Shown here piece after piece: positions 1-10,347 of a stretch of 64,000 nt of DNA; within the stretch, counting starts at the first letter, position 1, and every line of letters begins with the position of its first letter. Origin of the DNA: Photorhabdus australis DSM 17609 (GTDB taxonomy: Bacteria > Pseudomonadota > Gammaproteobacteria > Enterobacterales > Enterobacteriaceae); the NCBI RefSeq assembly GCF_000711895.1, contig NZ_JONO01000003.1:62001-126000 (forward strand). Direction: 5' to 3'. Both the position numbers and the translations under genes were made by a program. Below the pieces are notes generated by a model that was not told the DNA's origin, ran no database searches, and saw only the letters and a program-made list of their open reading frames with translations.

Positions 1-237
1 TGAAAAAAAACTAATACAACGATTATTTATGTGGCTCTCATCAAATTTTTAAATCTAGAAAATAAAACACCTAAAATATTAAATTACATTAATTGGATCA
101 ATGAAAATATTTTCATTCTAAATTTAGCAACTCAATATTATATTGTTGTAAATATAACAATTTCCATTAATATATATTTACAACAATTTCCTATCATAGA
201 TTTATATCTATTAAGGTTAAAAAATTTAATTGTAATA

Positions 238-657
238 TTAGGGTTTCATCCAATCTTCGAGTTTAAGCCCTTCGACTCGTGAAAATTCACGGGTATTATT
301 TGTTACCAATATTGCATTAACAGCAATTGCATGTCCTGCTATTGCAGTATCATTATTACCTATTGGCATTCCGACATCAGATAAGCATTTTTTTATCATA
401 ACTGTTGCGTCTATTGCTTCTTTATCCCAAGGTAGAATCGCATCAAGACGTTCACAAAATGCGTCAACTAAAACATTATATTTAGGTGATGCTTTCCTTC
501 CTATTGCCCCAAAGCGCATTTCTGAATAGGTAATGGCTGAAACCACAATAGTATGGCGTTTCATTACACACGCTTGAAGTTTTTCAAGCAGATATAAAGG
601 TTGTTCTCTCATAATGAAAGAGCAAATATTTGTATCAAGCATGTAGACTTTTTTCAC
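238..657 (-). CDS. vapC: VapC-type PIN-domain ribonuclease toxin
   Basis: 139 residues. VapC toxins are Mg-dependent endoribonucleases that inhibit translation by cutting tRNA or rRNA. The PIN acidic residues are visible: D8 in MLDTN, E46 in YSEMRFG and D103 in GNNDTAIAGHA, followed by the usual LVTNNTREF strand. The length is normal for the family. It is the second gene of a toxin-antitoxin operon: its ATG overlaps the stop of the upstream antitoxin by 4 bp, so translation is probably coupled. The cellular target cannot be read from the sequence. Confidence 0.93.
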   Translation of the reverse strand: MKKVYMLDTNICSFIMREQPLYLLEKLQACVMKRHTIVVSAITYSEMRFGAIGRKASPKYNVLVDAFCERLDAILPWDKEAIDATVMIKKCLSDVGMPIGNNDTAIAGHAIAVNAILVTNNTREFSRVEGLKLEDWMKP

Positions 658-890
658 AGAATAACCCGTCCATCATCTTCAATAACATCATTACGTTCAA
701 TCAAGAAATCATTATCTGCTTTTTCTTCTTCTTTAAATGAGATCCAATTAGGTTTTGCTGGGCGTAGGATGATGCTATCACCATCACGGATAATCTCTAA
801 TTCGTTCACTCCATCAAAATCAAGATCTTTCGGTAAACGGATGGCTCGGTTATTACCATTTTTAAACACTGAAACTGTTCTTGTTCTCAT
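654..890 (-). CDS. vapB: VapB-type antitoxin (AbrB/SpoVT fold)
   Basis: 78 residues. The N-terminal half (MRTRTVSVFKNGNNRAIRLP, then a DGVNELEI strand) is a SpoVT/AbrB DNA-binding swapped-hairpin domain. The acidic C-terminal tail (from about residue 50) is the kind that wraps the PIN toxin. It neutralises VapC and, by family analogy, represses its own operon together with the toxin. A GGAG ribosome site precedes the ATG on the minus strand. Palindromic boxes suited to autoregulation lie just upstream at 923-966. Confidence 0.92.
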   Translation of the reverse strand: MRTRTVSVFKNGNNRAIRLPKDLDFDGVNELEIIRDGDSIILRPAKPNWISFKEEEKADNDFLIERNDVIEDDGRVIL

Positions 891-922
891 AATGTACTTT
901 ACTCCATTAACTTAATAAGTTA

Positions 923-966
923 GCATATGTATAGTATATGCCAAGCCGTACATATGTCAACATATG
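923..966. promoter_or_regulatory. Palindromic operator boxes upstream of vapBC
   Basis: GCATAT (923-928) and ATATGC (936-941) form an inverted repeat with a 7-nt spacer. It is followed by ACATATGT (950-957) and CATATG (961-966). The repeated ATATG half-sites directly before vapB are what an AbrB-type antitoxin would bind. The remainder of the 891-1198 gap shows no gene. Confidence 0.6.
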
Positions 967-1198
967 CTCCTTTATTCATATGGAGGAGGAGCGGGAATAG
1001 ACCAAATAAGATGTAAGAGTTTTTCTATAAGACAAAATGTTATTATTACTTGGTGATTGGTAGTAATATACTATTAACGGCCCTGCTTGAGTTTTAAGTG
1101 GGGCTCTATGCAACCATCCAATATGACAGGATCAAAAAAGAACTTATTTTGGTAACTATAATTGAGAATACTAATGTCAAAGATGAGGACAAGCTGCT

Positions 1199-1594
1199 AT
1201 GACTAATAAGTTAATTCTTATACTATCTACTATTCTTGGTCTTACAGGGTGTGTTTCACAGAAAAAACCACTTTCTCTTGATTATATAGCAGGTAATGAA
1301 ACATTCCATTTATCTAAGCCATGTATAGAACAAGCTCTTTCTGCAAGAGAAACTGGTGATCAGTTATCTGTGAATTCCAATAACGTTTTTATTAAGGTTA
1401 AAAAAGGATTGAATTGTAATGATAAGTTCAAACTTTTTTTAGAAAAAAACTTAGGGAAAGAGATGTTCATTTATTTTGACGGTAAACCAGTGATAAAAAC
1501 AAGAATTGTTTCTACGTTTTCTCCAGAAAAGGGGTTTTATCAAGCAGTTGAATCGAAGAAATTATCAGATGAAATTCTTAAAAATCTTAATTAA
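1199..1594 (+). CDS. Small lipoprotein of unknown function
   Basis: 131 residues. The first 18 residues are a lipoprotein signal peptide: a short basic start, a hydrophobic stretch, then a lipobox LTGC with the cysteine at position 18, so the mature protein should be lipid-anchored. Residue 19 is Val, so sorting to the outer membrane is likely but not certain. No domain was recognised in the rest, which is polar with about a dozen lysines and two cysteines (near 43 and 74). It stands alone, and the long hairpin immediately downstream would end its transcript. Confidence 0.7.
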   Translation: MTNKLILILSTILGLTGCVSQKKPLSLDYIAGNETFHLSKPCIEQALSARETGDQLSVNSNNVFIKVKKGLNCNDKFKLFLEKNLGKEMFIYFDGKPVIKTRIVSTFSPEKGFYQAVESKKLSDEILKNLN

Positions 1595-1599
1595 TAAAA

Positions 1600-1658
1600 A
1601 GCCTATGGTTGTTACCTTTTATGTTTTATTCATCCTGAAAAAAGGTAAACCATAGGCT
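1600..1658. terminator. Bidirectional terminator-like long hairpin
   Basis: AGCCTATGGTT (1600-1610) pairs with AACCATAGGCT (1648-1658). The inner arms ACCTTTT and AAAAGGT also pair. The hairpin lies 5 bp after the lipoprotein stop, with A/T runs on both sides. Confidence 0.75.
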
Positions 1659-1663
1659 CAACT

Positions 1664-1795
1664 TTAGCCGTTGTAGGTAATCCTAATAACTTGGCCTGTA
1701 GAATAACTTTTAAACCTAATGCGATCTGTACCAGCACCATAATTATCTGTAATTTGATGTGAGCCAGGTCCTGTTGTATTTTGTAGTGATATATA
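1664..1795 (-). pseudogene. C-terminal fragment of a lost gene
   Basis: On the minus strand an open frame of 43 codons ends at 1664 and has no start codon. It reads ISLQNTTGPGSH, then QITDNYGAGTD and RIRFKSYSTG, closing with QVIRITYNG. The composition (Gly, Thr, alternating hydrophobics) looks like a real beta-rich C-terminus, not chance translation. It ends inside the arm region of the terminator hairpin, as a gene end would. The parent family was not identified. Confidence 0.4.
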
Positions 1796-1887
1796 TCACA
1801 TCTTTGTGTTATTTGCATATTTTACACAGCTGTAAAACTGATGCATTCCTTCGATCTAATGAAAGTGTTTTCCAACCATTTACATAT

Positions 1888-2865
1888 CTATTCCCGCCTT
1901 AACCTCCGAGCATAACGTTGCGCTAATACCGCGCACACCATCAATTGAATTTGATGAAAAATCATCAATGGCAATAACATCACGCCAACTGTCGCAGCCG
2001 GAAATAAAACATTCGCCATTGGCACACCATTAGCCAAGCTCTTTTTCGAGCCACAAAAGACAATGGTAATTTCATCTTCTTTACTAAAACCCAACCAGCG
2101 AGCGGTATAAGTATTAATAATCAGCACAATCGCCAATAAAATACAACAAACAACACCAATCATCAGGAGTGAATAACCGTCAATCTTATGCCAAATACCT
2201 TCTACAACTGCCTCACTGAAAGCCACATAAACCACCAAAAGAATGGATGATCGGTCAGTCATATTAACCAGTTTTTTATGCCGCTCTACCCAGCGTGCAA
2301 CCAATGGCCGTGACAAGTGTCCGATAATAAAGGGAACCATCAATTGAAGGACAATGGATTTTATTGCTTCCAGCGTATCAGAACTGCCTTCTCCCTGCGT
2401 ATGGATCATGAGTCCGACGAGTATTGGCGATAAAAACACCCCCAAAATACTGGATGCCGAAGCGCTACAAATGGCAGCAGCAACATTACCACCAGCAACA
2501 GAAGTAAAAGCAATAGCTGACTGAACCGTAGCCGGTAATGCGCAAAGATAAAGAAATCCCCAATAAACCGTTGATGTCATTATTTCAGGCACTAATAAAT
2601 TCAGCCCTAATCCTACAATGGGAAACAAAACAAAAGTGCTGAGAAAAACCACCAAATGAAGCCGCCAATGCCCCATACCCGCAATAATGGCTTGACGAGA
2701 TAATTTAGCGCCATGCATAAAGAACAGCAGAGCAATCGCCGCTGTAGTTAACCGTTGAAACCAAACTTTAATCTCACCCTCGCAAGGAAAGAATGTTGCA
2801 ATGACGACCACCGTCACTAATACCACCAAAAAAGGATCTACTCTTAATCTTTGCCACCAAGTCAT
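1888..2865 (-). CDS. Bile acid:sodium symporter family transporter (YfeH-like)
   Basis: 325 residues, about ten hydrophobic segments. It starts with a short basic N-terminus (MTWWQRLRVDPF) and carries the family's GLGLNLLVPE, ALPATVQSAIAF and GSKKSLANGVPMA signatures. The last of these is the conserved polar stretch in the C-terminal half of SBF-like carriers. The length matches E. coli YfeH (about 330). It is an inner-membrane protein, probably coupling an organic anion to sodium; the substrate is unknown. It is transcribed in the same direction as the oxidoreductase upstream (71-bp gap), so a shared transcript is possible. Confidence 0.85.
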   Translation of the reverse strand: MTWWQRLRVDPFLVVLVTVVVIATFFPCEGEIKVWFQRLTTAAIALLFFMHGAKLSRQAIIAGMGHWRLHLVVFLSTFVLFPIVGLGLNLLVPEIMTSTVYWGFLYLCALPATVQSAIAFTSVAGGNVAAAICSASASSILGVFLSPILVGLMIHTQGEGSSDTLEAIKSIVLQLMVPFIIGHLSRPLVARWVERHKKLVNMTDRSSILLVVYVAFSEAVVEGIWHKIDGYSLLMIGVVCCILLAIVLIINTYTARWLGFSKEDEITIVFCGSKKSLANGVPMANVLFPAATVGVMLLPLMIFHQIQLMVCAVLAQRYARRLRRE

Positions 2866-2935
2866 GAATTATTTTCCTTGCTTTGCAAATCAAATAATTA
2901 GCCCGGTAAACCGGACTAATCAATAAAAGTCATGA

Positions 2936-3973
2936 TTAAACTGCCACTGAACTTTGTTGTTTTGCAGACAGAATACCTGCTTCAATTAATTTCATAATTT
3001 GAATGGCTTCATTTGCCGTTACTGGATTAGGTTTACCTAACGTAATAGCATCACGGATCGCCGCATAATAAGCAGTATAATTACCGGGCAAAGTTGGCAC
3101 ATGTTCGGTCACTAATTCCTCTCCACGTGACAATGTCACAATCCCATCACGAATATCATATCCCCAATCAGCATGCAGTGGCTTTTCCCCTGCCTTCAAT
3201 CGTTCTTCTTGCGGATCAAGACCATATTTCACATAACTGCCTTCCATACCATGCAGCGTATATACAGCAGATTCAGCCGCAGCCAACGTTGTTGCATGAA
3301 GAACCACTTTAATATCAGGATAATTCAGCAATACATGGAAATAATCCACTGCTTCGGCTTGTGGACGGATCATACCCAAATCAGCCGTAATGAATTGCGG
3401 TTTACCAAATAGTTGAACCGCCTGATCAAGTAAATGAGGACCTAAATCATACCAAATACCACTGCCTTCTCCCGCCGCTTCACGCCATCTTTGGCGTATA
3501 ACCGGACGATAACGATCAAAATGGGATTCGAAATACCTCAATTTCCCCAGACGATTTTCTTTAATCAAAGATTTTATGGTCAGAAAACCGGAATCCCAAC
3601 GGCGGTTATGAAATATGGAAAGGAGTAACCCAGCTTCTTCAGCTTGCTTCTTTAAAGATTCAGCTTGTTCAACTGTAATAGTGAATGGTTTATCCACTAC
3701 AACATGTTTACCCGCCGCCAGTGCCTTCTGAGCCAGAGGGTAATGCGTATCATTAGGTGTCGGAATAATGATTAAATCAATGTCAGGATCATTGAAAAGA
3801 TCTTCAGGGCGGGATACCACCGGAATATTTGGCCAATCTGATTTCACTTTCTCTGCATCACTACTGGAAATTGCTGCCAATTCCATACCGGAAGTCCCGG
3901 CAATTAATGGTGCATGGAACGTTTTGCTGGCATAGCCATAGCCTACCACCCCAACCTTTAACAAATCACTCAT
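2936..3973 (-). CDS. Gfo/Idh/MocA-family NAD(P)-dependent oxidoreductase (YdgJ-like)
   Basis: 345 residues. The N-terminal Rossmann fold opens with VGVVGYGYASKTFHAPLI (dinucleotide-binding glycine loop), and VVDKPFT near residue 95 carries the conserved lysine of the family. The C-terminal half is the beta-sheet substrate domain (GPHLLDQAVQLFG with the conserved DxxxH-like pattern). The substrate is probably a sugar or polyol, not determined. E. coli ydgJ lies near ydgK and the rsx operon, as here, so orthology with ydgJ is likely by context. Confidence 0.87.
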   Translation of the reverse strand: MSDLLKVGVVGYGYASKTFHAPLIAGTSGMELAAISSSDAEKVKSDWPNIPVVSRPEDLFNDPDIDLIIIPTPNDTHYPLAQKALAAGKHVVVDKPFTITVEQAESLKKQAEEAGLLLSIFHNRRWDSGFLTIKSLIKENRLGKLRYFESHFDRYRPVIRQRWREAAGEGSGIWYDLGPHLLDQAVQLFGKPQFITADLGMIRPQAEAVDYFHVLLNYPDIKVVLHATTLAAAESAVYTLHGMEGSYVKYGLDPQEERLKAGEKPLHADWGYDIRDGIVTLSRGEELVTEHVPTLPGNYTAYYAAIRDAITLGKPNPVTANEAIQIMKLIEAGILSAKQQSSVAV

Positions 3974-4159
3974 GACAGCCCCTCAAATTTATCTTTAATA
4001 ATAACTGCAATGTTATATCAGTAAAAAATATCACCATCGACAGCTGTTTCACAAATTATCTCTGCATCCAGCCATCGAAGATCTTTCAATCAATCTATTT
4101 CCTAACCCAAGAGAATCGCCTATTATTCTTCCTTCGCATAGCTTCAAATGGAATGATTT

Positions 4160-4600
4160 ATGTATCAAACCCCTGACTACCACAGAATTAATGGCTGGAT
4201 TCTGGCTCCAGCGGCTTATTTGATCATGACATTTCTCAGCGCTAGTGTCATGTTAGCCTTATATATTATGACTTTATTTAGTCAAAACAATATATTAGGT
4301 GTTGGAAGTAATCAATTTACTCTAATGTGGTTTCTTTCCGTCGCCATTACTGCGGCAATGTGGTGCTTCACCCTATGGGTACTAAAACTGCTTTTCATTC
4401 GGTCAAAAAGATTCCCTCAGACTTTTATTATTTGGCTTATTGTTACCGTATTAATTGCATTGAAAACTTTTGCCTTTTCCCCTATCCCTGATCAAATGGC
4501 TTTACGTGCATTAGCATGGCCATTAATGGCTGCCGCTATCTTCGTCCCCTACATTAAACGTTCTCATCGGGTCAAAATGACTTTCACACAAGATCGATAA
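4160..4600 (+). CDS. ydgK: Inner-membrane protein YdgK (DUF2569)
   Basis: 146 residues with four hydrophobic helices (about 13-40, 54-76, 88-105 and 115-130). The N-terminus NGWILAPAAYLI resembles DUF2569 proteins, which typically begin with a GWL-type motif. Function unknown. It precedes rsxA as in E. coli, separated by 108 bp that contain a small hairpin, so it may share the upstream promoter without being part of the Rsx complex. Confidence 0.75.
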   Translation: MYQTPDYHRINGWILAPAAYLIMTFLSASVMLALYIMTLFSQNNILGVGSNQFTLMWFLSVAITAAMWCFTLWVLKLLFIRSKRFPQTFIIWLIVTVLIALKTFAFSPIPDQMALRALAWPLMAAAIFVPYIKRSHRVKMTFTQDR

Positions 4601-4637
4601 CCGCAACTTTCTTTGGTTGTTATCATAAATAATAGAT

Positions 4638-4670
4638 TGCCCCTCAGTAAGATGAGGGCATGTTTATAAT
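4638..4670 (+). terminator. Possible weak terminator or attenuator between ydgK and rsxA
   Basis: TGCCC(C)TCA and TGAGGGCA pair with one bulged C around a 6-nt loop (4638-4660), followed by a T-rich but interrupted tail. It could partly separate ydgK from the rsx operon. Confidence 0.4.
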
Positions 4671-4708
4671 TTTATAAAAAGTAAACAATTCCATTTTCAG
4701 GCACAGCA

Positions 4709-5290
4709 ATGACTGACTACTTTCTTTTATTTGTTGGAACCGTATTGGTTAACAATTTCGTCCTGGTGAAATTTCTCGGCTTATGCCCTTTTATGGGCGT
4801 CTCTAAAAAGCTGGAAACTGCCATCGGGATGGGATTTGCAACAACATTCGTTATGACACTAGCCTCAGTGTGCTCATGGCTGGTAAATACGTTTATTTTG
4901 TTACCACTGGATTTAATCTATTTGCGTACCCTAAGCTTTATTCTGGTCATTGCGGTTGTAGTGCAATTCACTGAACTTGTTGTACGCAAAACTAGCCCGA
5001 CGTTATACCGATTGTTGGGTATTTTCCTGCCGTTGATTACGACTAACTGTGCCGTACTCGGTGTCGCATTGCTAAATATCAACCAATCACACGATTTTCT
5101 ACAATCTGCCATTTATGGATTTGGTGCCGCCGCAGGTTTCTCTTTGGTTATGGTACTGTTTGCCGCTATTCGTGAACGCCTGGCTGTTGCCGATGTTCCA
5201 GCTCCCTTCCGGGGCTCATCTATCGGTCTTATCACCGCAGGTTTAATGTCCCTGGCTTTTATGGGCTTTAGTGGTTTGGTGAAGTTCTGA
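4709..5290 (+). CDS. rsxA: Electron transport complex subunit RsxA
   Basis: 193 residues, six membrane helices. It opens [32 protein letters not shown], a hallmark of RnfA/NqrE proteins, including the conserved CPF motif. RsxA is a core membrane subunit of the Rsx (Rnf) complex. In E. coli this complex passes electrons from NADH-type donors to keep SoxR reduced; in other bacteria Rnf couples electron flow to ion movement. First gene of rsxABCDGE-nth; its stop overlaps the rsxB start by one base (TGATG). Confidence 0.97.
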   Translation: MTDYFLLFVGTVLVNNFVLVKFLGLCPFMGVSKKLETAIGMGFATTFVMTLASVCSWLVNTFILLPLDLIYLRTLSFILVIAVVVQFTELVVRKTSPTLYRLLGIFLPLITTNCAVLGVALLNINQSHDFLQSAIYGFGAAAGFSLVMVLFAAIRERLAVADVPAPFRGSSIGLITAGLMSLAFMGFSGLVKF

Positions 5291-5922
5291 TGATTTCGTT
5301 ATGGATTGCTATTGGTGCGCTAAGTGCACTAGGGTTGATTTTTGGTTTAATCCTGGGTTTTGCTGCCCGCCGTTTTCAAGTGGAAGAAGACCCTATTGTT
5401 GAAAAAGTCGACAACATTCTGCCTCAAAGTCAGTGCGGCCAATGTGGTTACCCTGGCTGCCGCCCTTATGCCGAAGCCGTGGCTAACAACGGTGAAATGA
5501 TTAATAAATGTGCTCCCGGCGGTGAACAAGCAATGCTGAAAATCGCAGAGTTACTTGGTGTCGATCCACAGCCACTGGAAGGAGATGAAAGCGTACAAAA
5601 TCCCGTCCGTAAAGTCGCATTTATTGATGAAGAGAATTGTATTGGTTGTACCAAATGTATTCAGGCATGCCCTGTAGACGCTATCGTCGGTGCGACCCGT
5701 GCTATGCATACCGTCGTTGAAGATCTCTGTACCGGTTGTGACTTATGCGTTGCCCCTTGCCCTACAGACTGCATTGCGATGATCCCGGTGGCAACGACCA
5801 CGTCCAATTGGAAATGGGATTTGAAAACTATTCCAGTAAAAAATATTCCTGTTCAGCCATCTCATGCTGTTTCCGTTAAAAATATCCCGATTAAAAATAT
5901 TGAGGCTGAACACCATGTTTAA
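5290..5922 (+). CDS. rsxB: Electron transport complex iron-sulfur subunit RsxB
   Basis: 210 residues. An N-terminal membrane helix (about 4-26) is followed by a CGQCGYPGC cluster motif (about 47-55), then two ferredoxin-type 4Fe-4S motifs: [12 protein letters not shown] and [12 protein letters not shown]. RsxB relays electrons within the membrane complex. The C-terminal tail beyond about residue 170 repeats the unit VKNIP ([20 protein letters not shown]) and makes the protein longer than E. coli RsxB (192). It overlaps the start of rsxC by 8 bp. Confidence 0.96.
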   Translation: MISLWIAIGALSALGLIFGLILGFAARRFQVEEDPIVEKVDNILPQSQCGQCGYPGCRPYAEAVANNGEMINKCAPGGEQAMLKIAELLGVDPQPLEGDESVQNPVRKVAFIDEENCIGCTKCIQACPVDAIVGATRAMHTVVEDLCTGCDLCVAPCPTDCIAMIPVATTTSNWKWDLKTIPVKNIPVQPSHAVSVKNIPIKNIEAEHHV

Positions 5923-7921
5923 TTTGTTCAATTTACTTAACAAAAACAAAATATGGGATTTCGACGGTGGAATTCATCCACCAGAAATGAAGCTACAATC
6001 TAGTCAAGCACCATTGCGCATTGCACCACTGCCTGAAGAGTTAATCATCCCATTACAACAACATTTAGGAGCAGAAGGCGAATTACTGGTTAAAACAGGT
6101 GATAAGGTGCTGAAAGGCCAGCCTCTGACATTTGGCTATGGTCGTATTGTGCCAGTCCATGCATCAACATCCGGCACAATCATCGCTATTGAACCTTGCA
6201 TTACCGCGCATCCATCCGGATTGAAAGAATTGTGTGTTCGTCTACGTCCCGATGGTGAAGATCAATGGTGTGAGCGCATTCAGACCCCCGATTATCAATC
6301 CCTTGACATGGACACTATTCTTAATCGAATCCATCGGGCAGGTATCGCTGGTTTAGGCGGCGCTGGTTTTCCTACCGCCGCCAAACTTCAAAGTGGTCGT
6401 TCTGGTATTAAGACGTTGATTATTAATGCCGCAGAATGCGAGCCTTATATTACCGCTGATGACCGCCTCATGCAGGAACATGCAGACGAACTGATTGAAG
6501 GAATTCGTATTCTGGAACATCTGCTTAAACCTGAGCAAATACTGTTCGGTATCGAGGATAATAAACCCGAAGCAATAAGCGCACTTAAAACCGCACTAAA
6601 GGGCGATAATTCCATCACTGTCCGGGTTATCCCAACCAAATACCCTTCTGGCGGTGCTAAACAATTGACCAAGATCTTGACCGGTAAAGAAGTGCCATCC
6701 GGTGGCCGTTCTTCCGCTATTGGTGTTCTGATGCAGAACGTCGGCACAGTAGTTGCGATTAAACGAGCCATTATTGATGGCGAACCTTTGATTCAGCGCG
6801 TGGTTACTGTCACTGGTGACACTGTAACTTCTCCTGGTAATTTCTGGACACGACTCGGAACTCCCATTCAATTTCTTCTCCAATTAGCCGGCTTTAAGCC
6901 CCAATCAGAGCAGATGGTCATTATGGGTGGTCCACTAATGGGATTCACGCTGCCTGACTTGAACGTACCTGTTGTTAAAATCAGTAACTGTATTCTGGCA
7001 CCATCTCACCAAGAAATGGATTCAAATACTGCGGAAGAAGCGTGTATCCGTTGTGGATTATGTGTGGAAGCTTGTCCCGCTAGTTTATTGCCACAACAAC
7101 TTTACTGGTTCAGCCGTGGCCAAGAGCATGAAAAAGCTCGCGATTACAACTTATTCGACTGTATTGAATGTGGCGCCTGTGCTTATGTTTGTCCAAGCAA
7201 CATCCCTCTGGTGCAATACTATCGCCAGGAAAAAGCTGAAATTAAGGCATTGGACCAGGAAAACCGCCGTTCAACAGAAGCTAAAATTCGTTTTGAAGCT
7301 AAACAAGCTCGTATGGAACGGGAAAAACAGGCTCGTGAAGAAAGGCACAAAAAAGCGGCTGTTCAGGTCGATAATAAAGACCAAAATACTGTACAAGCTG
7401 CGCTCTCTCGTGTGAAAGAAAAGCAGGTTAACGCCGGCAAAATTGTGACCATAGAACCGGGACAAGTGCCAGATAATTCAGCAGTAATCGCTGCCCGACA
7501 AGCAAGAAAAGAACAACTTCGCGCTCGCCAAGCGGAAAAACAAGCGGCTGAAAATATTCATACTGTTACATCTGAACAAACAGAATCAGAGGATCCACGT
7601 AAAGCTGCATTAGCCGCCGCAATTGCCAGAGCGAAAGCTAAGAAAGCGGCTCAGAGTCAAGAGGTGACAACGTCACCTGAAATAGCAGGCTCAGAATCTA
7701 CAACCGGTGAAAAGCCAGATCCCCGTAAAGATGCGGTGGCTGCCGCTATTGCCAGAGTTAAAGCCAAAAAAGCGGCTCAAACTCAGCAGGCAACGGAAAC
7801 GCCAGCAAATGCTTTACCAACCGAGGAAACTGATCCGCGCAAAGCCGCTGTTGCTGCCGCTATTGCCAGAGTTAAAGCTAAGAAAGCGGCCCAGGAACAA
7901 CAGAAAATTTCAACAGAATAG
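5915..7921 (+). CDS. rsxC: Electron transport complex subunit RsxC
   Basis: 668 residues from ATG at 5915 ([12 protein letters not shown]). A longer in-frame start at 5864 was rejected because it lies deep in rsxB. RsxC is the NADH/FMN-binding entry subunit: [16 protein letters not shown] is the NADH-binding glycine motif, and [12 protein letters not shown] and [12 protein letters not shown] bind two 4Fe-4S clusters. After about residue 450 the protein becomes a charged Ala/Lys/Gln-rich tail with three near-identical repeats of DPRKAA(x)AAAIAR(x)KAKKAAQ, likely a long helix. Tail length varies widely among orthologues. Confidence 0.96.
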   Translation: MFNLFNLLNKNKIWDFDGGIHPPEMKLQSSQAPLRIAPLPEELIIPLQQHLGAEGELLVKTGDKVLKGQPLTFGYGRIVPVHASTSGTIIAIEPCITAHPSGLKELCVRLRPDGEDQWCERIQTPDYQSLDMDTILNRIHRAGIAGLGGAGFPTAAKLQSGRSGIKTLIINAAECEPYITADDRLMQEHADELIEGIRILEHLLKPEQILFGIEDNKPEAISALKTALKGDNSITVRVIPTKYPSGGAKQLTKILTGKEVPSGGRSSAIGVLMQNVGTVVAIKRAIIDGEPLIQRVVTVTGDTVTSPGNFWTRLGTPIQFLLQLAGFKPQSEQMVIMGGPLMGFTLPDLNVPVVKISNCILAPSHQEMDSNTAEEACIRCGLCVEACPASLLPQQLYWFSRGQEHEKARDYNLFDCIECGACAYVCPSNIPLVQYYRQEKAEIKALDQENRRSTEAKIRFEAKQARMEREKQAREERHKKAAVQVDNKDQNTVQAALSRVKEKQVNAGKIVTIEPGQVPDNSAVIAARQARKEQLRARQAEKQAAENIHTVTSEQTESEDPRKAALAAAIARAKAKKAAQSQEVTTSPEIAGSESTTGEKPDPRKDAVAAAIARVKAKKAAQTQQATETPANALPTEETDPRKAAVAAAIARVKAKKAAQEQQKISTE

Positions 7922-7933
7922 TGATCGTTATAA

Positions 7934-9013
7934 ATGAAATTCAGACCCGTTCATACTGACAATAAAAAGTTAAAAGTCGCAAGTTCGCCTTTTACACACA
8001 ACCAGCAAAGCACCAGCCGCATTATGCTGTGGGTCGTGCTGGCAGCGATCCCCGGTATCGCTGTACAAACTTACTTCTTTAGTTACGGGACATTGTTCCA
8101 GCTTCTGCTTGCCGTGATTACTGCCCTGCTTGCAGAATCACTTGCCCTGTCTCTACGTAAACAAGCAATTATGACGCGTTTGAAAGATAATTCTGCGCTG
8201 TTGACAGGCTTACTTCTAGGGATCAGCCTTCCGCCGCTGGCTCCCTGGTGGCTGATTGTATTGGGAACAGTTTTTGCGGTAATTATTGCCAAACATCTAT
8301 ATGGCGGTCTTGGACAAAACCCGTTCAACCCAGCAATGGTAGGCTATGTGGTGCTTCTTATCTCTTTTCCTGTCCAAATGACCAGTTGGTTGCCACCCAT
8401 GGACTTGCTGACAACTCAAATTACACCACTAGACAGCCTGATGGTGATCTTCACCGGCCACACTCCCGATGGAGCGACATTACAACAGTTACAGCTGGGT
8501 TTCGACGGAATAAGTCAAGCCACACCCCTTGATAGCTTCAAAACCGGTTTATTGACTCACAATATCGACGATGTTCTTCACCAACCTATATTACAAGGAT
8601 CTCTGGCAGGTATTGGCTGGCAATGGATCAACATTGCTTATCTTGTCGGCGGGCTTATTCTGCTAAACAGAAAGATTATCAGTTGGCAAATTCCTGTGGC
8701 ATTCATCCTGACATTAGGTCTCTGTGCACTCGTAAGCTGGCTGATTGATCCAACCCGTTACTCCCCGCCATTACTGCAATTGCTTTCAGGCGCAACCATG
8801 TTGGGCGCATTCTTTATTGCTACTGATCCAGTGAGTGCATCTACGACCCCCAAAGGCCGTCTCATTTTTGGCGCCATTATTGGCTTGCTAGTTTGGATCA
8901 TCCGCGTTTATGGTGGTTATCCCGACGCTATCGCATTTGCCGTCTTGCTAGCAAATATCACCGTGCCACTCATTGACCATTACACCCAACCCCGCGCTTA
9001 CGGGCATAAATAA
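7934..9013 (+). CDS. rsxD: Electron transport complex subunit RsxD
   Basis: 359 residues with multiple membrane helices. The motif [20 protein letters not shown] matches the RnfD/NqrB flavinylation region (SGAT; FMN linked covalently to Thr) and the conserved [20 protein letters not shown] in the middle is also typical. It starts 12 bp after rsxC. It forms the membrane-embedded flavin relay with RsxG. Confidence 0.96.
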   Translation: MKFRPVHTDNKKLKVASSPFTHNQQSTSRIMLWVVLAAIPGIAVQTYFFSYGTLFQLLLAVITALLAESLALSLRKQAIMTRLKDNSALLTGLLLGISLPPLAPWWLIVLGTVFAVIIAKHLYGGLGQNPFNPAMVGYVVLLISFPVQMTSWLPPMDLLTTQITPLDSLMVIFTGHTPDGATLQQLQLGFDGISQATPLDSFKTGLLTHNIDDVLHQPILQGSLAGIGWQWINIAYLVGGLILLNRKIISWQIPVAFILTLGLCALVSWLIDPTRYSPPLLQLLSGATMLGAFFIATDPVSASTTPKGRLIFGAIIGLLVWIIRVYGGYPDAIAFAVLLANITVPLIDHYTQPRAYGHK

Positions 9014-9022
9014 GGAGCCGTT

Positions 9023-9652
9023 ATGTTAGAAACAATGCGACGTCACGGCATCACGCTAGCTATATTTGCTGCATTTACCACCGGACTAACAGCGGTAGTG
9101 AACTCATTAACTCAAAATACTATCGCAGAGCAAACCGCATTACAGCACAAGTCACTACTTGATCAGGTCATCCCTCCAGAGTTGTATGACAACGATATAC
9201 AAAACGAATGCTATCTGGTAAGTGCTGATGCTCTGGGAAATAAGTCACCTCATCGTCTCTATCTGGCCCGCAAAAATGGTCAACCCGTCGCTGCCGCACT
9301 GGAAAGTACAGCACCGGATGGCTATTCAGGCGCCATTCAGTTATTGGTTGGGGCAGATTTCTCAGGAAAAGTGTTAGGTGTACGCGTGACAGAACATCAC
9401 GAAACCCCTGGCTTAGGCGATAAAATTGAAACCCGGATTTCAGACTGGATCAATACGTTCTCCGGGAAAACTATAAAATCAGATCATGACCGGGATTGGG
9501 CAGTGAAAAAAGATGGTGGTGAGTTTGATCAATTTACCGGAGCCACGATTACCCCGCGTGCTGTGGTAAACTCAGTCAAATCGACCGCACTCTATTTACA
9601 AACCCTACCTGAACATCTCTCTTCCTTAGCATCCTGTGGAGAAAAATCATGA
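9023..9652 (+). CDS. rsxG: Electron transport complex FMN subunit RsxG
   Basis: 209 residues. A single N-terminal membrane helix (about 10-28) is followed by a periplasmic FMN-binding domain. [11 protein letters not shown] is the conserved family motif, and [11 protein letters not shown] carries the S/T-GAT site at which FMN is bound covalently. A clear AAGGAG ribosome site lies before the ATG. Its stop overlaps the rsxE start by 4 bp (ATGA). Confidence 0.96.
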   Translation: MLETMRRHGITLAIFAAFTTGLTAVVNSLTQNTIAEQTALQHKSLLDQVIPPELYDNDIQNECYLVSADALGNKSPHRLYLARKNGQPVAAALESTAPDGYSGAIQLLVGADFSGKVLGVRVTEHHETPGLGDKIETRISDWINTFSGKTIKSDHDRDWAVKKDGGEFDQFTGATITPRAVVNSVKSTALYLQTLPEHLSSLASCGEKS

Positions 9653-10347
9653 GTGAAACCAAAAACTTATTTATCCAGGGATTATGGAAAAATAACTCTG
9701 CTCTAGTACAGCTACTGGGACTATGTCCACTACTGGCGGTATCTTCCACAGCAACCAATGCTCTTGGCTTAGGGCTGGCAACCACATTAGTCCTGACCTG
9801 TACCAACATCTCAGTTTCCTGCCTGCGCCGTTGGGTACCCAATGAAATCCGCATCCCGATCTATGTCATGATCATCGCTTCGGTTGTCAGCACCGTACAA
9901 ATGCTAATTAATGCCTACGCTTTTGGCTTGTATGAATCATTAGGGATTTTCATTCCACTGATTGTCACTAACTGTATTGTTATTGGCCGTGCTGAAGCCT
10001 ATGCCGCTAAAAATCCGGTCATACCTTCTGCTATTGATGGCTTGGCCATGGGGTTAGGAGCCACTTTTGCTCTGTTTGTTCTTGGTGCTATGAGAGAAAT
10101 TCTCGGTAATGGAACCTTATTTGACGGTGCTGATCTACTGCTGGGCAATTGGGCTAAAGTATTACGGATAGAAATCGTTCATATGGATTCCCCTTTCCTG
10201 CTAGCAATCCTACCTCCCGGCGCTTTTATTGGCCTTGGACTCATGCTAGCAGCGAAATACCTTATTGATGAAAAAATGAAAACCAGAGTAATAAAAGAAA
10301 AAAGTAATGCAGTGGCTATGTCACAAGGATCGGAGAGTACTACCTAA
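9649..10347 (+). CDS. rsxE: Electron transport complex subunit RsxE
   Basis: 232 residues, six membrane helices. The N-terminus [26 protein letters not shown] is characteristic of RnfE/NqrD, homologous to RsxA (the same LGLCP motif), and the two pair in the complex. [15 protein letters not shown] lies in the fourth helix region. The TAA is followed directly by the nth ATG. Confidence 0.96.
   Translation: MSETKNLFIQGLWKNNSALVQLLGLCPLLAVSSTATNALGLGLATTLVLTCTNISVSCLRRWVPNEIRIPIYVMIIASVVSTVQMLINAYAFGLYESLGIFIPLIVTNCIVIGRAEAYAAKNPVIPSAIDGLAMGLGATFALFVLGAMREILGNGTLFDGADLLLGNWAKVLRIEIVHMDSPFLLAILPPGAFIGLGLMLAAKYLIDEKMKTRVIKEKSNAVAMSQGSESTT

Noticed and set aside
31-282. 83-residue open frame at the left edge
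   Set aside because: Extreme AT content, Ile/Asn/Leu-rich low-complexity translation, no ribosome site, and overlap with the 3' end of vapC on the other strand.
5864-5914. Upstream extension of RsxC by 17 residues
   Set aside because: It lies in the rsxB coding region; the normal RsxC start is the ATG at 5915.
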